Part shown: one piece after another, positions 18,754 through 27,268 of the stretch
How the letters are laid out: each line of letters starts with the position of its first letter
How positions within the stretch are numbered: position 1 is the first letter of the stretch
Assembly (NCBI RefSeq): GCF_006740045.1
Contig: NZ_AP019749.1
Span: forward strand, 2,313,001 to 2,377,000
Direction: 5' to 3'
DNA: 64,000 nt
Origin: Comamonas terrigena NBRC 13299
Lineage (GTDB): Bacteria > Pseudomonadota > Gammaproteobacteria > Burkholderiales > Burkholderiaceae_C
Translations under genes and position numbers: made by a program
Notes under the pieces: model-generated
What the model saw: the letters and a program-made list of their open reading frames with translations, nothing else
The model's database searches: none
Told to the model about the DNA's origin: nothing

Positions 18754-19580
18754 ACCATCCGACCTTGCACAACCCGTCGCTCTCCACCAAGTTCATCCAG
18801 ATCCAGGGTGTGGAGCAGACCTTCACCACGACCAAAGGGCTATTCCCTGCACTGCGCGACATCAACCTGAACATTGCCAGGGGCGAGTTCGTGAGCCTGA
18901 TCGGCCACTCGGGCTGCGGCAAATCCACCCTGCTGAACCTGATTGCCGGGCTGACCACCCCCACCGCCGGCAATCTGCTATGCGCCAACAAGGAAATCAA
19001 AGGCCCGGGCCCCGAGCGCGCCGTGGTGTTCCAAAACCATTCCCTGCTGCCCTGGCTGACCTGCCATGCCAACGTCCATCTGGCCGTCGAGCGCGTGTTC
19101 GGCAAAAAGGAAACCAAGGCCCAGCTCCAGGCCCGCACTGCGGCTGCCCTGGAACTGGTGGGGCTGAGCCATGCAGCGCACAAGCGGCCGGGCGAAATCT
19201 CCGGCGGCATGAAGCAGCGCGTGGGCATTGCCCGGGCACTGTCCATGGAGCCCCAGGTGCTGCTGATGGACGAGCCTTTTGGTGCACTGGACGCCCTCAC
19301 CCGTGCCAAGCTGCAGGACGAGTTGCTGGAGATCGTGGCACGCACCCGGAGCACCGTGGTCATGGTTACCCATGATGTGGACGAAGCCGTGCTGCTCTCC
19401 GACCAGATCGTGATGCTCACCAACGGTCCCGCCGCCACCATTGGCGAGGTGCTGCAGGTGCCGCTGGCGCGCCCGCGCAACCGCGTGGCACTGGCCGAAG
19501 ACCGGGACTACCAGCGCTGCCGCAAGGCGGTGATCGATTTTCTCTACACCCGCCAGGGCCATGTAGAAAAAGCGGCTTGA
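18750..19580 (+). CDS. nrtC: Nitrate ABC transporter, ATP-binding protein
   Basis: Cytoplasmic ATPase of the importer, 276 residues. Walker A is GHSGCGKST (about residue 51), the signature motif is ISGGMKQRVGIARAL, Walker B is VLLMDEPFGALD and the switch His is in VMVTHDVDEAV. It is a short NasD-type subunit, lacking the extra NrtA-like C-terminal domain of cyanobacterial NrtC. Last gene of nrtABC; the next 318 bp hold the nirB control region. Confidence 0.95.
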   Translation: MNHPTLHNPSLSTKFIQIQGVEQTFTTTKGLFPALRDINLNIARGEFVSLIGHSGCGKSTLLNLIAGLTTPTAGNLLCANKEIKGPGPERAVVFQNHSLLPWLTCHANVHLAVERVFGKKETKAQLQARTAAALELVGLSHAAHKRPGEISGGMKQRVGIARALSMEPQVLLMDEPFGALDALTRAKLQDELLEIVARTRSTVVMVTHDVDEAVLLSDQIVMLTNGPAATIGEVLQVPLARPRNRVALAEDRDYQRCRKAVIDFLYTRQGHVEKAA

Positions 19581-19651
19581 CCCCGTCCACAGACGCCGGG
19601 CACCGCAGGCGTGCACTGCGGTGGGCCACGGCACGCGCTGAACACACCACG

Positions 19652-19670
19652 AACGCACCACCACGGTGCG
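19652..19670. promoter_or_regulatory. Candidate NtrC-binding site upstream of nirB
   Basis: ACGCACC-ACCAC-GGTGCGT is a perfect 19-bp interrupted palindrome with the GCACC-N5-GGTGC core of NtrC enhancer sites. It ends 50 bp upstream of the sigma-54 promoter at 19721. This fits activation under nitrogen limitation. Confidence 0.65.
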
Positions 19671-19720
19671 TTGCAATACCGGGTGAAGCACCCGCTCCCG
19701 GGCAAGTTCCTGGAGCCAAC

Positions 19721-19735
19721 TGGCACAGAAACTGC
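19721..19735 (+). promoter_or_regulatory. Sigma-54 promoter of the nirB operon
   Basis: TGGCAC-AGAAA-CTGC matches the sigma-54 consensus, with -24 GG and -12 GC at the correct 10-bp separation. It lies 31 bp ahead of the leader hairpins and 163 bp ahead of nirB. The same arrangement precedes nrtA. Confidence 0.78.
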
Positions 19736-19766
19736 TTGAAATGAACGAGGCCACCGCTGGCCCGCA

Positions 19767-19858
19767 GACCTGCTATGCAATGGCGCAAAGCAGGTCGCAC
19801 AAGACAAAGGCGTCTTTTCCCCGCAGCACACCGCTGCCCGGAAAGGACGCCTTTTTTG
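19767..19858 (+). promoter_or_regulatory. Leader hairpins and terminator before nirB (candidate NasR attenuator)
   Basis: Hairpin 1 is GACCTGCT (19767-19774) pairing with AGCAGGTC (19789-19796). Hairpin 2 is AAAGGCGTC (19806-19814) pairing with GACGCCTTT (19846-19854), with inner pairs TTTCC/GGAAA and GCAGC/GCTGC, followed by TTTTTTGTTTT, a strong intrinsic terminator. It sits between the sigma-54 promoter and nirB, so transcription would stop unless antitermination occurs. The nrtA leader shows the same plan with a GGCGTCC-type stem, which points to shared control by NasR. Confidence 0.75.
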
Positions 19859-19898
19859 TTTTCGAACCTGGAATGAAGCAACCACCCACGGGGGCACG

Positions 19899-22403
19899 AT
19901 GAAAAAATCCCAACTGGTTCTGGTAGGCAACGGCATGGCCGGTGTGCGCGCCCTGGAAGAGCTGCTGAAGATTGCACCCGATCTGTACCAGATCACGGTC
20001 TTCGGCGCAGAGCCCCACCCCAACTACAACCGCATACTGCTCTCGCCCGTGCTGGCCGGCGAGCAGACGCTCGATGAAATCGTGCTCAACGACTGGTCCT
20101 GGTACCAGGACCATGACATCCACCTGCACACCGGCTGCACGGTGACCGAGGTGGACCGGGTGCGCCGCGTGGTGCATGGCGTGGATGCGGCGGGCAACAC
20201 CATCAGCGCCCCTTATGACCGCCTGGTGCTGGCCACCGGCTCCAACCCCTTCATCCTGCCGCTGCCCGGCCACGATCTGCAGGGCGTACTGGCCTACCGC
20301 GACATTGCCGACACCCAGGCCATGATCGACGCGGCCACCCGCTACCGCCATGCCGTGGTCATCGGTGGCGGCCTGCTGGGGCTGGAAGCGGCCAACGGAC
20401 TGATGAAGCGCGGCATGCAGGTGACGGTGGTGCATGCCAGCGAATGGCTGATGGAGCGCCAGCTCGACGATGTGGCCGGCCGGATGCTGCAGCAGTCGCT
20501 GGCCGAGCGCGGCATGCAGTTCCTGATGCAGGCCCAGACCCAGGAGCTGCTGGCCGGCGACACCGGCCGCGTGCGTGCCGTGCGCTTCAAGGACGGCAGC
20601 GAAGTCCCGGCCGATCTGGTGGTCATGGCCGTGGGCATCCGCCCCAACACCGCCCTGGCCCAGCGCATGCACCTGCATGTGGACCGTGGCATTGTGGTCA
20701 GTGACACGCTGCAGACCGTGACCGATCCGCGTATCTACGCGGTGGGCGAATGCGCCGCCCACCGCGGCGTGGCCTACGGCCTGGTGGCCCCGCTGTTCGA
20801 GCAGGGCAAGGTGCTGGCCAACCACCTGGCCGAATGGGGCATCGGGCGTTACCAGGGCTCGCTGACCTCCACCAAGCTCAAGGTCACCGGCATCGACCTG
20901 TTTTCGGCCGGCAACTTCCAGGGTGGTGCGGACACGGAAGAAATCGTGCTGCGCGACCCCTATGCCCCCGGCGGCGGCGTCTACAAGAAGCTGGTGATCC
21001 AGGGGGACAAGCTGGTGGGCGCCTGCCTGTATGGAGACACCGTGGACGGCAGCTGGTACTTCAAGCTGCTGCGCGAAGGCCGCTCGGTCGCCGACATCCG
21101 CGACCGGCTGATGTTTGGCGAGTCGAACATCGGTGACACCGGCCACGAAGGCCACAGCAAGGCCTCGGCCATGGCCGACAGCGACGAGGTCTGCGGCTGC
21201 AACGGCGTGACCAAGGGTGCCATCTGCAAGGCAATCAAGGACAAAGGCTTGTTCACGCTGGACGAGGTGCGCAAGCACACCAAGGCCAGTGCCAGCTGCG
21301 GCTCCTGCACCGGGCTGGTGGAGCAGATCATCATGTTCACCGCCGGTGGCGACTATTCCAGCACGCCCAAGACCAAGGCGGTGTGCGGCTGTACCGACCA
21401 TGGCCACCAGGCCGTGCGCGAGGCCATCACCCAGCACCACCTGCTGACCACGGATGCGGTCTTCCGCTTCATGGAATGGCGCACGCCCAATGGCTGCGCC
21501 ACCTGCCGCCCGGCCGTGAACTACTACCTGATCAGCACCTGGCCCAAGGAGGCGCAGGATGACCCGCAGAGCCGCGCCATCAACGAGCGCAGTCACGCCA
21601 ACATCCAGAAAGACGGCACCTACAGCGTGATTCCGCGCATGTGGGGTGGCGAGACCACGGCAGACGAGCTCCGCCGCATTGCCGATGCGGTGGACAAATA
21701 CCAGATCCCCACGGTCAAGGTCACCGGCGGCCAGCGCATCGACCTGCTGGGGGTGAAGAAAGAAGATCTGCAGGCGGTGTGGAACGACATCGGCATGCCC
21801 AGCGGGCACGCCTACGCCAAGGCACTGCGCACCGTCAAGACCTGCGTGGGCAGCGAATGGTGCCGCATGGGCACGCAGGACAGCACCCAGCTGGGCAAGG
21901 ATCTGGAACGGGCCATGTGGCGCATGTATGCGCCGCACAAGGTGAAGTTCGCCGTCAGCGGCTGCCCGCGCAACTGTGCGGAATCGGGCATCAAGGATGT
22001 GGGCATCATCGGCGTGGACAGCGGCTGGGAGATGCACATCGCGGGCAACGGCGGCATCAAGACCGAGGTGGCGCATTTCTTCACCAAGCTCAGGACTGCC
22101 GAAGAAGTTCTGGAGTACACGGGCGCCTTCATGCAGCTTTACCGCCTGGAAGGCTGGTACCTGGAGCGCACGGTGCACTACGTGAATCGCGTGGGCCTGG
22201 ACTACGTGAAGCGGCGCATTCTGGAAGACGCCACCGGCCGTAAGGCCCTGTGGGAACAGCTGCAGTTTGCCCTGGATGGCGAACCCGACCCCTGGTTCGA
22301 GCTTGACAAGGCCCATGTGGATGCCCGCCAGTTCCAGCGCGTCATCCCCATTCTCCCGGCCATGACACCGCTGGCGGCTCCCACCCAGACCGCCAGCGTG
22401 TGA
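19899..22403 (+). CDS. nirB: Assimilatory nitrite reductase [NAD(P)H], large subunit
   Basis: Reduces nitrite to ammonium with six electrons from NAD(P)H. The 834 residues show, in order: FAD binding (LVLVGNGMAGVRALEELL), NAD(P) binding (VVIGGGLLGLEAANGL, about residue 150), a BFD-like [2Fe-2S] region with CGC and CGSC (about 430-475) and a second Cys cluster (CGC...CATC, about 495-540), and the siroheme/[4Fe-4S] ligands CVGSEWC and SGCPRNCAE (about 648 and 687). First gene of nirB-nirD-nasA-siroheme methyltransferase. Confidence 0.96.
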   Translation: MKKSQLVLVGNGMAGVRALEELLKIAPDLYQITVFGAEPHPNYNRILLSPVLAGEQTLDEIVLNDWSWYQDHDIHLHTGCTVTEVDRVRRVVHGVDAAGNTISAPYDRLVLATGSNPFILPLPGHDLQGVLAYRDIADTQAMIDAATRYRHAVVIGGGLLGLEAANGLMKRGMQVTVVHASEWLMERQLDDVAGRMLQQSLAERGMQFLMQAQTQELLAGDTGRVRAVRFKDGSEVPADLVVMAVGIRPNTALAQRMHLHVDRGIVVSDTLQTVTDPRIYAVGECAAHRGVAYGLVAPLFEQGKVLANHLAEWGIGRYQGSLTSTKLKVTGIDLFSAGNFQGGADTEEIVLRDPYAPGGGVYKKLVIQGDKLVGACLYGDTVDGSWYFKLLREGRSVADIRDRLMFGESNIGDTGHEGHSKASAMADSDEVCGCNGVTKGAICKAIKDKGLFTLDEVRKHTKASASCGSCTGLVEQIIMFTAGGDYSSTPKTKAVCGCTDHGHQAVREAITQHHLLTTDAVFRFMEWRTPNGCATCRPAVNYYLISTWPKEAQDDPQSRAINERSHANIQKDGTYSVIPRMWGGETTADELRRIADAVDKYQIPTVKVTGGQRIDLLGVKKEDLQAVWNDIGMPSGHAYAKALRTVKTCVGSEWCRMGTQDSTQLGKDLERAMWRMYAPHKVKFAVSGCPRNCAESGIKDVGIIGVDSGWEMHIAGNGGIKTEVAHFFTKLRTAEEVLEYTGAFMQLYRLEGWYLERTVHYVNRVGLDYVKRRILEDATGRKALWEQLQFALDGEPDPWFELDKAHVDARQFQRVIPILPAMTPLAAPTQTASV

Positions 22404-22467
22404 TGCACCGCCCCGGCAGGCCTCCATGAATCCCCCATCGATACCAGCAGATCCGAAAGGAATAGCA

Positions 22468-22866
22468 ATGACCACCTGGCAAGCCATCTGCGCCGTCCAC
22501 GACATCCCCGTGCTGGGCGCCCGCCGCGTCGCCCGCCCCCAGGGGCTGGACGTGGCCTTGTTCCGCAATGCCGAGGACGAAATCTTCGCCCTGCTCGACC
22601 GCTGCCCGCACAAAGGGGGGCCGCTGTCGCAGGGCATGGTGTTCGGCCGCAGCGTGGCCTGCCCGCTGCACAACTGGACCCTGGACCTGTGCGACGGCCA
22701 GGCCGCTGAGCCCGACGAGGGCTGTACCCCCGCCTTTGCCGTCCAGGTGCGCGACGGCCAGGTGTTCATGGATGCGGCCGAGCTGGCCACCAAGGCCACC
22801 GACCTGACCCGCCCCATCGCCGGGCCGGCCCGCCGCTGCGGCCAGGCCGCCAGCAACGCGGCCTGA
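22468..22866 (+). CDS. nirD: Nitrite reductase small subunit (Rieske-like)
   Basis: Partner of NirB, 132 residues. It has a Rieske fold with CPHKGGPLSQG and CPLHNWTLDL (about residues 45-75), so unlike many NirD proteins it keeps the Cys-X-His and Cys-X2-His positions for a [2Fe-2S] cluster. The start is the ATG at 22468 (MTTWQAICAVHDIPVLG) with AAAGGAA upstream; a 14-codon in-frame extension to 22426 is less likely. 64 bp after nirB. Confidence 0.93.
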   Translation: MTTWQAICAVHDIPVLGARRVARPQGLDVALFRNAEDEIFALLDRCPHKGGPLSQGMVFGRSVACPLHNWTLDLCDGQAAEPDEGCTPAFAVQVRDGQVFMDAAELATKATDLTRPIAGPARRCGQAASNAA

Positions 22867-22951
22867 ACGCAGCACCACTCTCAAGCTCAAGCATGGTGGC
22901 ATGCACAGACCCGTCTGCACACGCCGCTCCCCACCTCGGAAAGCCCACGCC

Positions 22952-25813
22952 ATGGCCGAAACCCCTTCCACCTGCCCGTACTGCGGCGTCGGCTGCGGTG
23001 TGATCATCCAGTCCGAAGGGTCGCAGATCACCGGCGTGCGCGGCGACCCCCTGCACCCGGCCAACCACGGCCGCCTGTGCACCAAGGGCAGCACGCTGCA
23101 CTTGACCGCCGCCCCCGCACTGGCCCAGCAAACCCGGCTGCTGCAACCACTGCTGCGCGCTGGGCGCGGGCAGGCGCCCCAACCCACAGACTGGGACACC
23201 GCACTGGACCTGGCCGCCACCCGCATGGCCAATACCGTGCAGCAGCACGGGCCGGATGCCGTGGCCATCTACGCCAGCGGCCAGTTGCTAACGGAAGACT
23301 ATTACGTCTTCAACAAGCTGGCCAAGGGCCTGCTGGGCACCAACAACCTGGACACCAATTCCCGCCTGTGCATGAGCAGCGCCGTTGCCGGCTACAAAGC
23401 CACCCTGGGCGCCGATGCCCCGCCTGCCTGCTATGACGATCTGCAGCATGCCCGTTGTCTGTTCATCGTGGGCAGCAATGCGGCCTGGGCCCACCCCATC
23501 CTGTTCCGGCGCATCGAAGACGCCAAGGCCGCCAACCCGCAGCTCAGGATCATCGTGGCCGACCCGCGCCGCACCGAAACGGCCGAGATCGCCGACCTCT
23601 TCCTGCCGCTGCAACCCGGCACCGATGTGCAGCTGTTCCACGGCATGCTGCACGCCATGCTGTGGGAAGGCTGGCTGGACACGGACTATATCGCCCGCCA
23701 CACCAGCGGTTTCGATTCCCTCAAGGCCCTGGTGCGCGAAGCCACCCCCGAGCGCGTGGCACGCGACTGCGGCCTGGACATGCAGGATGTGCTGCAGGCC
23801 GCGCGCTGGTTTGCACTGGGTGGCGAAGACGGCAGCACCGCCCAGCGCGCCCCCACGCTCAGCCTGTACTGCCAGGGCCTGAACCAGAGCAGCAGCGGAA
23901 CGGCCAAGAACGCCGCGCTGATCAATCTGCACCTGGCCACCGGCCAGATCGGCAAGCCGGGTGCCGGCCCGCTGTCGCTGACCGGCCAGCCCAACGCCAT
24001 GGGCGGCCGCGAAGTGGGAGGCATGGCCAATCTGCTCAGCGGCCACCGCGATCTGGCCAATGCGCAGCACCGTGCCGAAGTGGCTGCCTTCTGGGGCGTG
24101 CCCAGCGTGCCGGCCAGTCCCGGCAAGACCGCCATCGAACTGTTTGAAGCTGCCGCCGACGGCCAGATCAAAGCCCTGTGGATCGCCTGCACCAACCCGG
24201 CCCACAGCCTGCCGGACCAGGCCACCGTGCGCCGCGCACTGGAGCGTGCAGACTGGGTCGTGCTGCAGGATGCATTCGCCACCACGGCCACCGCCGCCTA
24301 CGCCGACCTGCTGCTGCCCGCCACCACCTGGGGGGAAAAGCTGGGTACCGTCACCAACAGCGAACGCCGTATCTCCCGCGTGCGCGCCGCCGTGCCGGCG
24401 CCAGGCCAGGCCCGGCACGACTGGCAGATTGCCACGCAGATCGCGCAGCGCATCGAGGCCCGCCTGCGCCCCGGCCAGCCCAGCCTGTTCACCTATGACA
24501 CCGGCAACGCCGCAGCAGGCGCCGAGCGGATCTGGAACGAACACCGCGACAGCACGCGCGGACGGGATCTGGACATCACCGGCCTGTCCTGGCCACTACT
24601 GGAATCCGCAGGCCCGCAGCAATGGCCGCTGCCCGCCGGTGCGCAGGCAGGGACGGCACGCCTGTATGCCGACGGCATCTTTCCCACCGCCGACGGCCGC
24701 GCCCGCTTTGCCGCCCAGCCCTACCGTCCAGTTGCCGAGCCGCGCAACGCGGGCTTTCCCCTTAGCCTGAACACCGGCCGCCTGCGCGACCAGTGGCATG
24801 GCATGAGCCGCACCGGCCAACTGGGCCGCCTGTTCGCCCACCAGAGCGAACCCGTGCTGAACATGCACCCGCAGGACATGGAGCGCAGCCGTCTGCAGCC
24901 CGGCCAGCTGGTGGCGGTGCGCAGCCGCCACGGCCAGATCGTGCTGCCGGTGCAGGCCGATGCCGGCCTGGGTCTGTCCCAGGTCTACCTGCCCATGCAC
25001 TGGGGCAGCGAGTACCTGAGCGGACGCAATGCCCAGGGCCAGGCCGTGGGGGGCGTGAACGCACTGACCACCCCGGCGTTCTGCCCCCAGTCCAAGCAGC
25101 CGGAGCTCAAGCATGCCGCCGTCAGCGTGCAGGCCGTGGACCTGCCCTGGAGCTTGCTGGCGCGCGTCTGGCTGCCCCCGGAACGCGTCCTCGCTGCACG
25201 CCAGCAACTGGCGGTCTTGCTCCCTGCGTTCGACTTTGCCAGCTGCGTGCCTTTTGGGGAAAACGGTGCCCTGGAGCAAGCCGCCGGCGCCCGCCAGGGC
25301 CTGCTGCTGCGCGCAGCATGCGCCACGGCGCCCGATGCGGCCCTGTTGCAGCACGTCCGCCAGTTGCTGCAGCTGGAGGGGCCGGACCTGCTGCATTACG
25401 CCGATGCACAGCGCGGCCACAGCCGCACGCTGCGCCTGCGCGCCGGCAGCGCTGACACGGCGGGCCAGACCTGGCTGGACGGCCTGCTGCTGTGCGGCGA
25501 CACCCGTGCCGGCGGCTGGCTGTCGGCTTTGCTGGAAAGCGATGCCCCGCTGCAACTGAGCAGCCGGACCTTGCTCAGCCCCGGTGCCGAGCCGCCGAGC
25601 GGCCTAGCCAGTGCCCGCAGCGCGACCGTGTGCAGCTGCTGGGGCGTGGACGAGCAGGCCATCACCCAGACCCTGCACGACTGCCGCGGCAGCGACGCCC
25701 AGCGTCTGGAACAGCTGCAAAGCCAGCTGAAATGCGGCACCCAGTGCGGCTCCTGCCTGCCGCGGCTGCGCCAGCTGGTGCGCGACAGCGCTGCGCACGC
25801 CCTGCCCGCCTGA
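22952..25813 (+). CDS. nasA: Assimilatory nitrate reductase, catalytic subunit
   Basis: Molybdopterin enzyme reducing nitrate to nitrite in the cytoplasm. The 953 residues begin with a [4Fe-4S] site, CPYCGVGCGVII (residues 8-19), then bis-MGD-binding domains (SSAVAGYKATLGADAPPACYDDL, GSNAAWAHPILF, GLNQSSSGTAKNAALINLHLATGQIGKPGAGPLSLTGQPNAMGGREVGGMANLL). The C-terminus carries a BFD-like [2Fe-2S] domain (CSCWGVDEQAI...CGTQCGSC, about 895-940), as in Klebsiella NasA. No separate NasC electron-transfer gene is present. The ATG at 22952 gives the family N-terminus. Confidence 0.95.
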   Translation: MAETPSTCPYCGVGCGVIIQSEGSQITGVRGDPLHPANHGRLCTKGSTLHLTAAPALAQQTRLLQPLLRAGRGQAPQPTDWDTALDLAATRMANTVQQHGPDAVAIYASGQLLTEDYYVFNKLAKGLLGTNNLDTNSRLCMSSAVAGYKATLGADAPPACYDDLQHARCLFIVGSNAAWAHPILFRRIEDAKAANPQLRIIVADPRRTETAEIADLFLPLQPGTDVQLFHGMLHAMLWEGWLDTDYIARHTSGFDSLKALVREATPERVARDCGLDMQDVLQAARWFALGGEDGSTAQRAPTLSLYCQGLNQSSSGTAKNAALINLHLATGQIGKPGAGPLSLTGQPNAMGGREVGGMANLLSGHRDLANAQHRAEVAAFWGVPSVPASPGKTAIELFEAAADGQIKALWIACTNPAHSLPDQATVRRALERADWVVLQDAFATTATAAYADLLLPATTWGEKLGTVTNSERRISRVRAAVPAPGQARHDWQIATQIAQRIEARLRPGQPSLFTYDTGNAAAGAERIWNEHRDSTRGRDLDITGLSWPLLESAGPQQWPLPAGAQAGTARLYADGIFPTADGRARFAAQPYRPVAEPRNAGFPLSLNTGRLRDQWHGMSRTGQLGRLFAHQSEPVLNMHPQDMERSRLQPGQLVAVRSRHGQIVLPVQADAGLGLSQVYLPMHWGSEYLSGRNAQGQAVGGVNALTTPAFCPQSKQPELKHAAVSVQAVDLPWSLLARVWLPPERVLAARQQLAVLLPAFDFASCVPFGENGALEQAAGARQGLLLRAACATAPDAALLQHVRQLLQLEGPDLLHYADAQRGHSRTLRLRAGSADTAGQTWLDGLLLCGDTRAGGWLSALLESDAPLQLSSRTLLSPGAEPPSGLASARSATVCSCWGVDEQAITQTLHDCRGSDAQRLEQLQSQLKCGTQCGSCLPRLRQLVRDSAAHALPA

Positions 25814-25855
25814 CCACGCCTCCCCGATATCCCCTATCCGCCCAGGAGACCCACA

Positions 25856-26677
25856 ATGAACCGCTCCCGCACCACCACCATCGCACCCCGCCCCGCCCTG
25901 ACTGGCTGCTGCACCCTGGTGGGCGCCGGCCCGGGCGATCCGGAGCTGCTGACCATCAAGGCGCTCAAAGCCATCCAGGCGGCCACCTTGCTGCTGGTGG
26001 ACGATCTGGTCTCCCCCGCCATCGTGGCCCATGCTGCGCCCTCGGCCCGCGTGGTGCATGTGGGCAAACGCGGCGGCTGCCAGAGCACGCCCCAGGCCTT
26101 CATCGAAAAACTGATGCTGATGGCGGTGCAGGAAGGAGAGAACGTGGTGCGGCTCAAAGGCGGCGACCCCTTCATCTTCGGCCGGGGCGGTGAGGAAGTG
26201 GAGCATCTGCGCGCCGCAGGCGTGGAGGTGCAGGTCATCAATGGCATCACGGCGGGGCTGGCCGGTCTGACCAGCCTGGGCGCACCGCTGACCCACCGCG
26301 ACCGGGCCCATGGCGTGGTGTTCATCACCGGCCACGCCAAGCCGGGGGACGCCGGCACCGACTGGCGCCAGCTGGCCGCGACCGTCCAGGCTGCCAAGCT
26401 GACCCTGGTGGTCTACATGGGGGTCGCGGCGGCCGGGCAGATTGCGGCCGACCTGTGCGCCGGCGGTCTTGCAGCCGATACCCTGGTGGCGGCCATCCAG
26501 CACGCCAGTCTGCCCCAGCAGCGCCACGCCCTGACCTGCCTGGCCGACCTCCCCGCCGCCCTGGCGCGCGAACAGCTGGGCAGCCCCTGTGTGCTGGTGA
26601 TTGGCGACGTGGTGCGCGGCGTGCAGGAGCTGGCGTTGAACTCGGCCTCGGCCTTGCCGCTGCAGGCCCTGGGCTGA
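25856..26677 (+). CDS. cobA: Uroporphyrinogen-III C-methyltransferase (siroheme branch)
   Basis: Methylates uroporphyrinogen III at C2 and C7 to precorrin-2, the precursor of siroheme used by NirB. The 273 residues contain the SAM-binding motif LVGAGPGDPELLTIKALKAIQ (about 21-41), LKGGDPFIFGRGGEEVE, and GITAGLAGLTSLGAPLTHRD. It has no N-terminal CysG dehydrogenase/ferrochelatase domain, so those steps are encoded elsewhere. 42 bp after nasA with AGGAG before the ATG; last gene of the nitrate operon. Confidence 0.94.
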   Translation: MNRSRTTTIAPRPALTGCCTLVGAGPGDPELLTIKALKAIQAATLLLVDDLVSPAIVAHAAPSARVVHVGKRGGCQSTPQAFIEKLMLMAVQEGENVVRLKGGDPFIFGRGGEEVEHLRAAGVEVQVINGITAGLAGLTSLGAPLTHRDRAHGVVFITGHAKPGDAGTDWRQLAATVQAAKLTLVVYMGVAAAGQIAADLCAGGLAADTLVAAIQHASLPQQRHALTCLADLPAALAREQLGSPCVLVIGDVVRGVQELALNSASALPLQALG

Positions 26678-26855
26678 CGGAAAGGCAGGGGTATCCCCCT
26701 GTTTCGTGGCGGCCCGTGCACACCCCAGCGGCCAGCGCGCCCAGTTCCGCTAATATGGCGTGCTGGCCCGGCCGGTTCCCCTCGTCCACACCGGCATCGG
26801 CTGCCTTCGCAGCCCCAGGGCTCTCATTTCATCGACCACCCACTCCCCCCGCAGA

Positions 26856-27176
26856 ATGCCAAGCTACCAAGAGCTGCTCGACCAAAAAGAAGAACTGGAC
26901 CGCCTGATTGCCCAGGCACAGAAGAAAGAATCCGCCGAAGCCCTGTCCACCGTGCGCCAGCTGATCAAGGAATTCGGCTTTACCGCACAGCAGGTCTTCC
27001 CCTGGGCCGAAGAGAAGAAGGCCAAGGTCGCCGTCAAATACTACGATCCCAACACCGGCTCCAAATGGACGGGCCGCGGCAAGCCCCCCAGCTGGATTGC
27101 CGGCAAGGATTACAGCCAGTTCCTGCTGCCCACCCAGCAGCCGGCAGAAACCAAGCCGGAAATCCTGCTCTGGTAA
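26856..27176 (+). CDS. H-NS family nucleoid protein
   Basis: A 106-residue H-NS-like protein: an N-terminal coiled-coil oligomerisation segment (YQELLDQKEELDRLIAQAQKKE) and a C-terminal DNA-binding domain with the H-NS core YYDPNTGSKWTGRGKPPSWIAG (about 66-87). H-NS proteins bind AT-rich DNA and silence acquired genes. The ATG at 26856 gives the normal family length; a longer frame from 26760 has no support. Own terminator downstream, so probably monocistronic. Confidence 0.92.
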   Translation: MPSYQELLDQKEELDRLIAQAQKKESAEALSTVRQLIKEFGFTAQQVFPWAEEKKAKVAVKYYDPNTGSKWTGRGKPPSWIAGKDYSQFLLPTQQPAETKPEILLW

Positions 27177-27198
27177 TCCAGCCCTGCGCCCGATCAAA

Positions 27199-27225
27199 CG
27201 GCTGCCTTCCCAGGCAGCCGTTTTT
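27199..27225 (+). terminator. Terminator after the H-NS-like gene
   Basis: ACGGCTGCC and GGCAGCCGT form a nine-pair stem around TTCCCA, followed by TTTTC, 22 bp after the stop codon. Confidence 0.88.
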
Positions 27226-27268
27226 CATGGTGCGGGCCCAGCCTCCAGAGCCTGGGTCGCTTTTAGCC

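Noticed and set aside
19773..22856. 1027-codon minus-strand open frame opposite nirB-nirD
   Set aside because: Shadow frame: the plus strand carries all FAD, Fe-S and siroheme motifs.
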